A stretch of 64,000 nucleotides of DNA from the NCBI GenBank assembly GCA_947372165.1, contig CANBSP010000005.1, positions 38,321 through 102,320 on the forward strand, given 5' to 3'. Both the position numbers and the translations under genes were made by a program. The stretch is from Actinomycetota bacterium (GTDB taxonomy: Bacteria; Actinomycetota; Actinomycetes; Nanopelagicales; Nanopelagicaceae). Of this stretch, positions 45,901 through 52,577 are shown one piece after another (the stretch's first letter is position 1; each line of letters starts with the position of its first letter). Below the pieces are notes generated by a model that was not told the origin of the DNA, made no database searches, and saw only the letters and a program-made list of their open reading frames with translations.

Positions 45901-48315
45901 TTTGGAACCCCCGCCGCGACACTGCCTTCAGCGGGTATTACTCGTCAGGATTACACATTCAGCGGTTGGTCATCGAGTGCTACGGCATCAACTGGCGTTC
46001 TCAACTTCACACCAAGTGGAAATATCCAACTCCATGCAGTGTGGGTGACATCGATCTATCGCCTCACCTTCGATGCCGGTAGCGGATTCAGTGATACCGC
46101 TACAGCCAAGGTCACAATTGGGCAGGCAATCGCTCTGCCATCAGCGACTCGAGCTAACTACACACTCCTTGGATGGTCCACGCAGCAATCTGGTGGTACC
46201 GCTCGTGCAGCGGGCTCATCATTCACGCCATCTGCAGAAGCGACTCTCTTTGCACAATGGACCTTGCAAATCTTCACGGTTACATTCGATGGCAACCATG
46301 GCACACCAAGCCAGACCTCGGCGACGATGACCTATGGCTCATCAACACCGATAGCGCTGCCTTCGGCGACGCGTTCGAACTATGTCTTCAATGGTTGGTA
46401 TTCAGATCCGAGTGCCGGCTATCTCATTGGTGCAGCAAGTGCCAACTACTCGCCAACATCTTCCATGACAGCATTCGCCCACTGGATTCAAGGTTCACTT
46501 AATGGCATGGGCGCTGCAACGCAGATCGCTCAGGTAACAGTCCATGCTGGAATCGATTCCTCCTTCACCGCAGGCAGCAATGGTTCGACCGTGAGTGTTA
46601 ATTATCTTGCAGATAGCTTGCCTGATGGCACAGTTATCACTGCTTACCTTGAGAACTCGACCGCTCGAGTAACACCACTACTCTCTTCAGCGGCAAATAC
46701 GATTCTCTCACTCATCGTCGCGTGGGTAGCGCCAGATGGCACTGTTCCTCGCACGGCGGCCGGAAAGCCAATCAGTATGAGCGTTGCCAACTCGAGCATT
46801 ACGGCTGGGTCAAAGGTCTATGGCCTATTAGGAAATAGTCCGACCTTGCTTGGAATAGCTACAGTTGATGGCATTGTCACGGTCGAGATCAACGAGGACC
46901 CGGCAGTTGTCGTAGCAATCGTTGTGCCAGATGCCCCTACAGCCGTGACTGCGGTGGCGATCGATCAAAGTTCGGCCACAATCTCTTGGACCGAGCCAGC
47001 CCACAACGGTGGTTCCCAGATCACCGGATACTCCGCAACATCAAGTGGCGGACAGGGTTGCACATCAGCAACAACCTCCTGTGTGATTTCTGGACTCACT
47101 GCGGGTACTGCTTACACATTTACTGTGACTGCGACGAATGCGATCGGTACCTCTGTAGCAAGTGCGCAAACTGCCTCATTCATTATCGCGGCTCCAACTC
47201 CACCAGCTCCAACGCCACCAGCGCCAACCCCTTCAACGCCAACCCCAACGCCAACCCCTTCAACCCCAACCCCAACGCCAACCCCTTCAACCCCTACGCC
47301 GGCCCCAATTACGGTGGCACCAGATAATTCCGCAGCTATTGCGGCGGCAAAAGAGAAGGAAGCTGCGCGAATAGCCGCAGAAGAGAAGTCAATCGCTGAA
47401 GCCAAGGCTTTAGCCGAAGCGAAGGCAGCAAGTGATGCAGCAGCTCTCTTAGCTGCTCAAGCACAGGCCGCGGCCGAACTCCAAGCTGCGAGAGATAAAG
47501 CCGAAGCGGATGCACAAGCGGCAAGTGATGCTGCAGCGAAAGCCCAAGCCGACGCTGATGCGAAGGTCGCCGCTGAAGCAAAAGCAGTAGCAGATGCAGC
47601 CATCGCGGCACAGCTAGCAGCAAAGAAGATCACGCCGGATGTGACGCTCTATTCGATTAAGGCGAACCTCACACTCAGCACTTTTGATATGTCGTACTTA
47701 AAGAAGTACCTATCAACCCTGAAGAGCAATGCATCAATCATCTGCATCGGTTACACATATACGCAAAGTGCATCACTTGCTAAGGCGACCGTACTAGCGA
47801 AGAAGCAGGCGAGTGCAGTATGCGCGATCATTAAGAAAGTTCGGCCATCGCTGAATACATCTATTCTGATTCGACCAGCTGTCTCTGCCCCGCCTGCAGC
47901 CGAAGGTGCAAAGTGGGTTGCGGTCAGCTATCGAGTAGATGGCTATCAACCACTACCAATTGCTGCGCAGTATCAGAATCTTCAATCAGGATTGACCTTT
48001 GGGATCTATCAACCTACATACACAGCAGGGCTCACTCTCAAGAGCCTGGCCATAACAAAGTGTGGAGGATCCGGAAGTTATGGAGTGACCGCTTCTTATC
48101 TCCTAGGGAAGAAATCAATTCTGCTCACTGAATATTCATCAACCACGCCTTGCCCTCTTACCCAAGCCCTCATTAAAGGCGCCAAACGCACTGTAATAAC
48201 TAAAGCTGGTGTAGGAGGAAGTCCAGGTACTCAGTTGGCTCTCATCACAGTTGGACTCACTTCAACAGAAATCTCAACAGTGATGAAGAAGTCCATCCGC
48301 GTCAGTATTAAATAA
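36958..48315 (+). CDS. Giant secreted modular protein with LamG heads and OmpA-like C-terminus (about 3,785 residues)
   Basis: GTG 36958 follows AAGGGG (36948-36953) and precedes a signal peptide ending near residue 50. Approximate modules: LamG/concanavalin-like domain (72-295), He_PIG (315-406), second LamG (500-714), about eight IPT/TIG domains (731-1338), Ig-like repeats with FGTAPTG...YGE (1341-1878), BspA-type leucine-rich repeats (1965-2228), FN3 (2230-2323), InlB B repeats (2500-3178), FN3 (3323-3411), Pro/Thr linker (3414-3455), Ala-rich coiled coil (3458-3560), an OmpA-like domain (about 3561-3665, GYTYTQSASLAKATVLAKKQ) and a cysteine-containing tail. The OmpA-like part may hold peptidoglycan, though the usual Asp and Arg are Tyr and Lys. 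The TAA stop is the first three bases of the 20-bp mutM repeat. Probable surface adhesin binding glycans. Confidence 0.9.
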   Translation: MLIKFSQAIKQMRPTMCLKASRVVVAALLGSLLVPIAGITAPQILPTAAAATTGSLTVTSDGATNNPCGTSKGDNQLGVTLPSGKAISDSSAYTIETWVKSDSSTNSGRQCAQMAFSDSLWGTTDSWNQRTGDNSSTWGAYYGYSGGTIVIRCGLTESDSQSLCKSVDFSAGSWTHVAIQKSVVAGVIRMTLFINGVVVVSRNVTGQSNSTLLRYAKIGTFGSSNTGKASYGQIRVTAGSLYPTDGASSFSPTYDFSSTVSGGTVSSGATVVALFKPQTDSTTSNLVDLTGNGSTVVSQVSAANVTATSDFASPPAPAFSYTSSSITTIAGTAITSDNPISTGGDINTYSVSPALPTGLSLDTTSGSISGTPTSYSPTTTYVVTGTQASSGLTTTANVTITVNKPPTSVSIALANGTVQVGVIDTVTATASVAGTVSFQTDLGTISGCSSVATTLSSPFTATCAWNPTTIYYTMNATLTPTSSLLAKSTSTPALTNIRGSLSLTSTGSHVFADNSGNTSTNNALILNFPSGTGLITGQNFTIETWVKSSTSNLTMQLGAIYGDSFYLDRGQGIQIYNSGTAINGYAATGYMGTITPTTPVTAATWQNVVFQRNYVAGQATQSFDTLFINGQMVAQWADGGFLTQYPNGGKSTGIKIGPFGGVTLIGPTQVLADTSLYPVSGFSPSTTYSLGSNTIALFQPSSTSCGSAVVAPSTVTASYQTTTSSCTSDYPTATPVIASVVADSGPAAGGNAVVINGSNFVGLSSVKFGTNILSASNYAVNSFGTQITATVPSGSAGVVDVTVVTTLGGTSALSSTDRYTYLSTPTISGLSPTSGSTQGGGSVVITGTGFTSASSVLFGSVAASSFTVNSSTQITASAPAGSAGTVHIQITAPGGTTVSTSADQYTYTGAVTVTGISPTSGATAGGTSVIITGTNFTSVTAVKFGTTTASSYTVNSSTQITAVSPAGTAGAVDVTVTSGGTTSATSSADLFTYTAAVTITGISPSYGPVAGGTSVVVTGTNFTGATAVKFGTVAATSYIVNSSTQITAVAPAGTAGTVDIAVTAGTTSGVVNADKFTYFALPTVTGIGTTVGLTSGGTSVVITGTNFTNTSTVLFGGTSAASVTCNSATQLTVISPAGSGVVDVLVTTVGGTSATSAADRFTYYGAPTITGITPTSGPASGATSVVIAGTNFTGATAVKFGATNATSFNVDSASQITAVAPAGTGSVDVTVVNPATTSAISLYGKYNYVAVPTITAISVSTGTVTGGTAVTVTGTGLSNLLSTGGVLFGSLAAQSVIPIDSTHIQVVSPATTTLGDVHIILTNASGASTQSAADLFTYTQGVLTLTFGTAPTGLVYGEAVGTHSVTATSSPASTGTIVFATTNSTVCSVNSSTGALTVLTAGTCTITANNSGTTNYLAAPQVSQTITVAKASPLLSSFSIANQSFGGSPLTLTAPTVSSSIPGSFTYTSATTSVATISGANLSSVGIGTSIITALFTPTDTTNYNTASITATVTVGKSSALTITFGTAPTGVSYAEPAGTHSVTATSSPSSTGTIIFASTTPSICSVNASTGSLTIIALGTCTITANNAGTANYSAALQISQDLVVGQSSALNLTFGAAPTGVTYGESVGTHSVTATSSPASTGTITFASTTSTVCTVNSSSGALTILASGTCTITANDSGTTNYLAAAQITQNITVGKAGTLSIAFGTAPAGLTYGEAAGTHSVTATSSPASTGTIVFASTTPSVCTVNASSGAITVLIAGTCTITADNSGTANYSAATRVTQNLTVAKATPTLSGFTIVSQLFGSSPITLTAPTITPSIPGTFTYTSGTTSVATISGTTLTIVATGSSIITALFTPTDTANHNTATTTATETVGQADQVITDASVIPVTGALSSTYTPTVTAPGGTVTRTLDAASIGCTIAGGVITITGTGDCIINFNQAGNASYKAAPMVQQTLHILAMTCSVSGSFYVTGTEIPEFAGKNCKGTVTIPNGIIKVVKFAFAFGESGSSSDANRDLTAVVFQGNTLYNIDQGAFSSLGLSTVTIPASVHDVGQFAFRNNPLTSATVLGGAYPDGTYLGLGVFSNQAYLLGANGQGVPLTLTLGSGQIHIQDYFGSTTTFQAIDFGSAITEIGQNAFNQNGIGAGWVPVFPTTIKTFGPGAFSQSPNLKVIRFGSSSMLGITAISATAFDQGSLTSVQDCEAPSATTILHTYLRTYQPQALIWCNAVVPNAPTTLVATAGNGQVALSWAAGISQNEAPTYDYTIQYSSNGGTSWSTFSHTASTATSITVNGLANGTTYLFKVAAVNLIGTGSFTSTVQGKPLGLSFTPLFDTPVSTVNGFTVNVSNYDGAYVWQNAIVTAGSGTISIGTAANGKLPLTVTGMAPGDVSSISITALRQNFSDGIAYASGKALEAALTPVIGNVVATTGGFRATITNFDSTFQWSAQSTLGNAAISGTGDIVVTGVNPQTQVTLTVGTSRTGYAPGNASTTVTTLQLLQVIYNGNGATGGSAPVDSNQYASSATAVVLANPAQGGFSLSGNNLVGWTLNSGGTGQVYQAGNSLQLGSASVTLYAKWSKIQYTVTYYPNGGTGSVPTDLTTYTIGESVPIYGNTGPLSRIGYSFAGWGYNSTETDQIFQSGQGYTVGANNVTFYAVWSANTYTVTYDSNGATGSPSKATDSYTTASTAITLATVGSMAKTGYNFAGWGLAASSTPVADGYTVAANTRLYAQWNIASFAVTYLAGTNGSGNVPTQNAVNYGANFTVAPSAGLSATDGTYTYAFVSWMDGAGATYAPGQSYIMGAAPVTLTAQWTRIYNVKYSFNGGSVSTPIPDQQKVSGDIITVSSVIPTRAGYTFTTWQDQGGRSAAASSSYTVSDNHYLLYAQWTPVSYTVTYDSNGGGTNPTERTHVIGEIFTLASAPTKTGYDFAYWSDGGSTHYNAGGTYLVGTQNIALQAQWTPQVYVITYDFNGGTGNPISPTNYTFGTPAATLPSAGITRQDYTFSGWSSSATASTGVLNFTPSGNIQLHAVWVTSIYRLTFDAGSGFSDTATAKVTIGQAIALPSATRANYTLLGWSTQQSGGTARAAGSSFTPSAEATLFAQWTLQIFTVTFDGNHGTPSQTSATMTYGSSTPIALPSATRSNYVFNGWYSDPSAGYLIGAASANYSPTSSMTAFAHWIQGSLNGMGAATQIAQVTVHAGIDSSFTAGSNGSTVSVNYLADSLPDGTVITAYLENSTARVTPLLSSAANTILSLIVAWVAPDGTVPRTAAGKPISMSVANSSITAGSKVYGLLGNSPTLLGIATVDGIVTVEINEDPAVVVAIVVPDAPTAVTAVAIDQSSATISWTEPAHNGGSQITGYSATSSGGQGCTSATTSCVISGLTAGTAYTFTVTATNAIGTSVASAQTASFIIAAPTPPAPTPPAPTPSTPTPTPTPSTPTPTPTPSTPTPAPITVAPDNSAAIAAAKEKEAARIAAEEKSIAEAKALAEAKAASDAAALLAAQAQAAAELQAARDKAEADAQAASDAAAKAQADADAKVAAEAKAVADAAIAAQLAAKKITPDVTLYSIKANLTLSTFDMSYLKKYLSTLKSNASIICIGYTYTQSASLAKATVLAKKQASAVCAIIKKVRPSLNTSILIRPAVSAPPAAEGAKWVAVSYRVDGYQPLPIAAQYQNLQSGLTFGIYQPTYTAGLTLKSLAITKCGGSGSYGVTASYLLGKKSILLTEYSSTTPCPLTQALIKGAKRTVITKAGVGGSPGTQLALITVGLTSTEISTVMKKSIRVSIK
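47221..47300 (+). repeat. 27-bp tandem repeat encoding the Pro/Thr linker of the second giant protein
   Basis: About three units of 27 bp encode PSTPTPTPT-type segments between the last FN3 domain and the coiled coil. Such an extended linker fits a wall-crossing spacer, and the near-perfect DNA repeat is open to copy-number change. Confidence 0.8.
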
Positions 48316-49135
48316 GTCGTTGACACTTCGGGCAGAAGTGCGAGGAACGATTAGCGAATTTGATTCGGCTAATCTGCTTGCCACATCGTGGGCAAGGCTC
48401 GCCCTCCTGCCCGTAGGCATTTAATGAGATATCGAAATATCCGCTCTCACCATTCACTTTGATGTAGAGCTCATCAAAGGATGTTCCGCCAACTTCTAAC
48501 GCTCTGCACATTACCTCTTTCGCACAGTCAAGCACTCTTCTAATCTGAGCCGGTTTCATCTCATTCGCACGGAACTCGGGGTGGACCTTTGCAAGCCACA
48601 GGGATTCATCGGCATAGATATTTCCGATTCCCGAGACGATATTCTGATTGAGTATCGCGGTCTTTATGCTTACGTTGCGTTTGTGAATACTGGCGACCAC
48701 GGCATCAAGGTCACATTCGTCCTCAAAGATGTCAGGTGCGATACCTTGAACAGATCTCGGCAAGCCGTTGGTCGCCTCTTCAATCGATACCCAGCCAAAG
48801 GTTCGTTGATCGTTGAAGTGAAGAGCCGTTGTTTTAAGCCCCTTCTTAAGGGTGAATTGAGCTCTGGTATGTCTCTGATCTGCAGGGTCGATGAGGAACT
48901 GGCCAGACATTCCAAGATGAGCCGATAGAACGTAAGGCCGATCTAATACGAACCAGAGGAATTTCCCACGGCGCTTTGTGTCCAGCACCTTCGCTCCGGA
49001 AAGAATGTCGAGAGTATCAATACTCTTAGGGTTGAGTGCTCGTGGATGAAGTTGAGTCGCAGAGACGATCTTTCGTCCGACAACATGGGCATGTAGCCCC
49101 CGTCGGACTGTCTCAACTTCTGGTAATTCCGGCAT
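48308..49135 (-). CDS. mutM: Formamidopyrimidine-DNA glycosylase (MutM/Fpg)
   Basis: A base-excision repair enzyme that removes 8-oxoguanine and formamidopyrimidines. The N-terminus PELPEVETVRRGL gives the catalytic Pro2 and Glu3; the conserved lysine lies in TKRRGKFLW, and SGIGNIYADE is the helix-two-turn-helix. The C-terminal zinc finger has CPRC and CPKC. The last codons (PKCQRLI) form one copy of a 20-bp direct repeat, and the stop codon overlaps the end of the convergent giant gene by 8 bp. A remnant of an alternative mutM end lies at 36089. Confidence 0.96.
   Translation of the reverse strand: MPELPEVETVRRGLHAHVVGRKIVSATQLHPRALNPKSIDTLDILSGAKVLDTKRRGKFLWFVLDRPYVLSAHLGMSGQFLIDPADQRHTRAQFTLKKGLKTTALHFNDQRTFGWVSIEEATNGLPRSVQGIAPDIFEDECDLDAVVASIHKRNVSIKTAILNQNIVSGIGNIYADESLWLAKVHPEFRANEMKPAQIRRVLDCAKEVMCRALEVGGTSFDELYIKVNGESGYFDISLNAYGQEGEPCPRCGKQISRIKFANRSSHFCPKCQRLI
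48313..48332. repeat. 20-bp direct repeat, right copy (within mutM)
   Basis: TAAGTCGTTGACACTTCGGG, identical to 36089-36108. It encodes the end of the MutM zinc finger on the minus strand and supplies the TAA stop of the giant gene on the plus strand. It marks the right boundary of the candidate 12.2-kb inserted module. Confidence 0.88.
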
Positions 49136-49152
49136 CGAAGGTCTTGGCAGTC

Positions 49153-49704
49153 CTAGAGTCGAACTTTGTCGGCCGAGATCACATCAACTCTGCTATCGGG
49201 CAGATCGTAGTTATTGCAGGCCCGATTGAGTTCGGCAACGATCAATTCGGCAGGAATAGCAGTGCCATTCCAGGATTCATCTAGCGTTGTGTGAGCATCT
49301 TCGATAAGAGTGATATCGATACCGCGTTCGATCGCAGCGTGGATCGTGTGGCGAACGCAGTAATTGCTCTGGGCGCCCGTGACGATCAAATGTCCGACTT
49401 TGAGAGTTTCGAGAACCTCTTCAAGATCTGTCTCTTCAAAGGAGCTACGCCAAAGTTTGTGGATAATCGGTTCACCTGTGGCGGGCTTGAGTTCGGGGAC
49501 GATCTGCCAGTACTCGCTATCGATCGGCATATCATCTTCAGAGTGTTGAACCCAGATAACTTTTACTCCAGCGGTGCGAGCGCGATCGACGAGCCCAGCA
49601 ATCTTGGCAACAACAACATTGCGATCACGGGAGAAATCGACGACGCCATTTTGGACATCAATGACAATCAGGGCCTTATTAGGGCGATCCTCGTATGCAC
49701 TCAT
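49153..49704 (-). CDS. Isochorismatase-like cysteine hydrolase
   Basis: A 183-residue alpha/beta hydrolase of the isochorismatase/nicotinamidase superfamily. The catalytic triad can be read as Asp16 (IVIDVQN), Lys83 (IIHKLW) and Cys116 (SNYCVRH). GAGGT upstream supports ATG 49704 rather than an in-frame start at 49758 inside the GH125 gene. Members hydrolyse amides such as nicotinamide, N-carbamoyl compounds or biuret; the substrate here is not known. It stands 17 bp upstream of mutM in the same direction. Confidence 0.88.
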   Translation of the reverse strand: MSAYEDRPNKALIVIDVQNGVVDFSRDRNVVVAKIAGLVDRARTAGVKVIWVQHSEDDMPIDSEYWQIVPELKPATGEPIIHKLWRSSFEETDLEEVLETLKVGHLIVTGAQSNYCVRHTIHAAIERGIDITLIEDAHTTLDESWNGTAIPAELIVAELNRACNNYDLPDSRVDVISADKVRL

Positions 49705-49735
49705 ATCACTTACCTCGCCTTTACTTTCATTACTT

Positions 49736-50995
49736 TCAGAAGGTCCTGAAGGTACCATCTTGTCTAAACTCTGGTCTAACAGAAGGCCAAATCACTTTTT
49801 TCGCTGCATGAAGCTTCACGCTTTCTAGATACATCGCATCAGCCCACGAAAACCAACCGCGGGTAAAGATCTCCGGATCATCTTTGTGGAATGACTCATG
49901 CATATGCCCGGTCCCAGCATCTGTCGATTCAAGCAGGTTGATTACATCTGATAGATCGGATTTGCCTCCTCGAGTGAGCCCTTCCATCGCGATAGCGATC
50001 GGCCAGATATGTTCTGGCGGAGTATGTTGAGATCCGATCCCTGATGCAATCTCGGATCGATGAAAATAAGGATTGTGGTCTGAGAGTATTCGCTCTCTCG
50101 TTTTGAGATACATCTCATCGTCTGCGCTACAGACCCCAAGGTATGGCAAGGAGAGTAGAGATGGCATATTGGCATCATCCATCGAGAGTGAATTGCCCAA
50201 GCCATCGACCTCATAGGCATAGCCGTGATTCGTTACCGCATAATTCTTAATCCCTGACTCGATCTCCTCAATCAGGTCATGGGGCCGCAGATCCTCCGGT
50301 AGTTGCTTCAACTCATTGAGAAAGAAGAGATTGGAAGGCACCAAATACCCGTAAGTGCAGGCGTCATCGCTGGGCCGAAAGGCGGAGTAGACCATGCCGG
50401 TATATCCGACCGGGGCCCCACGGCCGTGATGTGAAAGGCTGTCATGAACAATCCCGTTATCCCGCCAGAAACGGTAACTGGCAGCGTCATGGCGCTGTTC
50501 CCTGCGGGCAAGGTTGATCATCTTTCTGACGGCATTGCGAAAGGCCTCATCGATGTGGGAGGTGATTCCCCATTGCTGCTCGACCTTGCGCGCTAAATAG
50601 AGAATCGATGCCCAAGAGTCGAGTTCATATTTTCGCTCAAAGACCCAAGGGCTCTGATCCTCAAAATCTTTATGCCAGCAATCGCCCGATGGAGTTGGAT
50701 TGAAAGCATTGGCATACGGATCAATCAGGAAATATTTCACTTGGGCACGCGAGAGATCAGCTAAAAGTATGGGCATCTCGGGATGCGATGATGAAAAGAA
50801 TGGCGCAACCTGCCACGTGCTATCTCGCAGCCACATAGCGGGGATGTCACCTGTAATAATGAACGGTAATCCATCATCAGTCCGCTGAAGAGTTTTGGAG
50901 AAGAATCGGCCAACGATCGCTTCGACTCTCTTCGCCCGTTCAGGCGGTAATTCATTGATAAGGTCAGGAAAGAGTTCTTTAGCGGTGAGATTCAT
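49736..50995 (-). CDS. GH125 family exo-alpha-1,6-mannosidase (metal-independent)
   Basis: A 419-residue (alpha/alpha)6-barrel enzyme formerly known as DUF1237. Family landmarks are GDIPAMWLRDSTWQ, NPTPSGDCWHKDFE, KYELDSW, MDDANMPSLLSLPYLG and STDAGTGHMHESFHKDD. It has no signal peptide, so it acts on imported mannosides, for example from yeast or algal glycans. ATG 50995 is preferred because an in-frame TTG at 51052 would lie inside the preceding ABM gene. Translation is probably coupled to that gene, whose stop is 17 bp upstream. Confidence 0.9.
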   Translation of the reverse strand: MNLTAKELFPDLINELPPERAKRVEAIVGRFFSKTLQRTDDGLPFIITGDIPAMWLRDSTWQVAPFFSSSHPEMPILLADLSRAQVKYFLIDPYANAFNPTPSGDCWHKDFEDQSPWVFERKYELDSWASILYLARKVEQQWGITSHIDEAFRNAVRKMINLARREQRHDAASYRFWRDNGIVHDSLSHHGRGAPVGYTGMVYSAFRPSDDACTYGYLVPSNLFFLNELKQLPEDLRPHDLIEEIESGIKNYAVTNHGYAYEVDGLGNSLSMDDANMPSLLSLPYLGVCSADDEMYLKTRERILSDHNPYFHRSEIASGIGSQHTPPEHIWPIAIAMEGLTRGGKSDLSDVINLLESTDAGTGHMHESFHKDDPEIFTRGWFSWADAMYLESVKLHAAKKVIWPSVRPEFRQDGTFRTF

Positions 50996-51012
50996 CGAGC
51001 GAAATAAGATTC

Positions 51013-51366
51013 TTATTTGCCTGCAAAGTGAATATGCATCTTTGAATTCCAACTGGAACGAATCACTTCGAGCGCTTCACCTTCTTGGCTCATCGGAAAT
51101 ACCGAACCAGTGACATCTCCACCTAACGCCGCTAATTGATCTAAGAGTGCCCGATTCTTCGCCACATGTTCGAGGATTCCAGCAGGAGATGTGAACTCTT
51201 CAACGGCCACACATTGCGTATTATCGACGCTAAAGAAGAGGTCATATCGCAAGATTGACTCTTGCTTCTTAATTACTTCTAGCATTGTGGCTGCAATCTC
51301 TTTGAAGGCTGCGAGATTTCCCGGTGCAATATAAGGGAATGTTGCAACTGCTCTAATGGTCTCCAT
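51013..51366 (-). CDS. ABM-like dimeric alpha/beta-barrel protein
   Basis: A 117-residue protein with the ferredoxin-like pattern of putative quinol monooxygenases: TFPYIAPGNLAAFKEIAATM, then RYDLFFSVD, VAVEEFTSPAGILEHV. AAGGA lies five bases before ATG 51366. It heads the minus-strand set with GH125, the isochorismatase-like gene and mutM, and is divergent from the P450 gene with only 43 bp between start codons. Function is not established. Confidence 0.75.
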   Translation of the reverse strand: METIRAVATFPYIAPGNLAAFKEIAATMLEVIKKQESILRYDLFFSVDNTQCVAVEEFTSPAGILEHVAKNRALLDQLAALGGDVTGSVFPMSQEGEALEVIRSSWNSKMHIHFAGK

Positions 51367-51374
51367 GGGATTCC

Positions 51375-51403
51375 TTGCGCTAGTAGTAGACGCCAATTAT
51401 GCT
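51375..51403 (+). promoter_or_regulatory. Promoter of the leaderless P450 gene
   Basis: TTGCGC (51375-51380) and TATGCT (51398-51403) are separated by exactly 17 bp. The GTG at 51410 lies 7 bp after the -10 box, the expected transcription start, so the message would have no leader. The whole promoter fits in the gap between the divergent genes. Confidence 0.65.
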
Positions 51404-51409
51404 CAGAAA

Positions 51410-52471
51410 GTGAGCGCCGCGAAAGCAAATAAGACCAGGACAATTACTGGTCATAAGGCGGTTCGCGAGGCGTTGCGCGATACCCAGACTTACTCATCAG
51501 ACCTTCAGGGGGATGCTGATGTCCGCGATTACAGGCAAATACCCCTTGAAATAGACCCTCCGCGTCACCATCTCTATCGAGCCGCGCTTGCTCCCTTCTT
51601 TGTAAAGCCGACCGTTGAGAGGTACTCAGCAGAGTTTTACTCGAATGCTGAGTCGCAGATCTCTCATTTCTTTCAAAATCCAGGCCAAGATGTCATCGCA
51701 GATCTCGCGCTTCCAATCGTGATGCAGAACCTGGGTGCGCTCTACCACCGCCCGCACGATGTTCAAGAATGGATCTCTTGGGGTCCAGATGTTTGGACTG
51801 CAGCAGGTCCGACTCGTGACGGCGCCATACTTCACGCCTATCTCGATCGAGTCTATGCAGAAGCTATTGAGATTATTGAGGCGAAGAAGAGAGATGTTTG
51901 GAGCGATGTCGCACAAATAGAGATTGAGGGTGAACGAATTACCCAGACTGAGTTCAAGGGAATCGCTGGGGTCTTACTCGCTGGCGGTCGCGATACTGTC
52001 ATTAAATTATTGACTGGCATGGTCTGGTATTTCGGTTCACATCCGGCAGAGCTCGAACTCCTGCGTAGTGACCGCGCGCGGATTGACTCTGCAGTTCAAG
52101 AATTCCTTCGTTTCTTCACACCTCTCCCCGAAATGGCTCGGACAATTGTTGCTGAAAGCAATGCCCTCAATCTCCCCGAAGATCGTTACGTAGGGATTAG
52201 TTTTATCTCCGGAAATTTCGATGCCACTGTCTTTGATAATCCACTAGAAATATCCCTTGAGCGCCCCCGCAACCCACATCTGAGCTTTGGATTTGGCCCG
52301 CATACATGTTTGGGTAATCACTTGGCAGAGATCGAGGCCAAGGTCTTTCTCAATGCACTCCTTGATTCGGGATACATCTGGGAGGTCTCCGAGGAAGAAA
52401 TCACCTTCCATGCGGGGGAGTACTCGGTTGTACCTGATCGATTCGAGCGAATTCGACTCAGCCAGCGATAG
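51410..52471 (+). CDS. Cytochrome P450 with shortened N-terminus
   Basis: A heme-thiolate monooxygenase of 353 residues. The heme-binding loop FGFGPHTCLGNHLAE carries Cys300, the I-helix oxygen-activation motif is LLAGGRDT, and the K-helix ExxR is EFLR. IDPPRHHLYR marks the usual C-helix region and begins about 40 residues earlier than normal, so the N-terminal segment is truncated compared with typical 400-residue bacterial P450s. GTG 51410 is chosen because a promoter ends 7 bp upstream; an ATG at 51356 would overlap the divergent gene. Electrons could come from FprA and a ferredoxin. Substrate unknown. Confidence 0.87.
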   Translation: MSAAKANKTRTITGHKAVREALRDTQTYSSDLQGDADVRDYRQIPLEIDPPRHHLYRAALAPFFVKPTVERYSAEFYSNAESQISHFFQNPGQDVIADLALPIVMQNLGALYHRPHDVQEWISWGPDVWTAAGPTRDGAILHAYLDRVYAEAIEIIEAKKRDVWSDVAQIEIEGERITQTEFKGIAGVLLAGGRDTVIKLLTGMVWYFGSHPAELELLRSDRARIDSAVQEFLRFFTPLPEMARTIVAESNALNLPEDRYVGISFISGNFDATVFDNPLEISLERPRNPHLSFGFGPHTCLGNHLAEIEAKVFLNALLDSGYIWEVSEEEITFHAGEYSVVPDRFERIRLSQR

Positions 52472-52577
52472 GAATCACGATGTGGTTCGCAAAGTCAATC
52501 TGGCTTTACTCTAGTGACGCTACTCGCAATCGAAGCTAGATGCGACTGCTGGGGCGTTGAAGAGTGTGAGCACTCAC

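Noticed and set aside
36109..48312. Integrase, transposase or terminal inverted repeats in the candidate inserted module
   Set aside because: Only the TetR and giant genes occupy the interval, and no inverted repeats were seen at the ends, so it is not called an insertion sequence.
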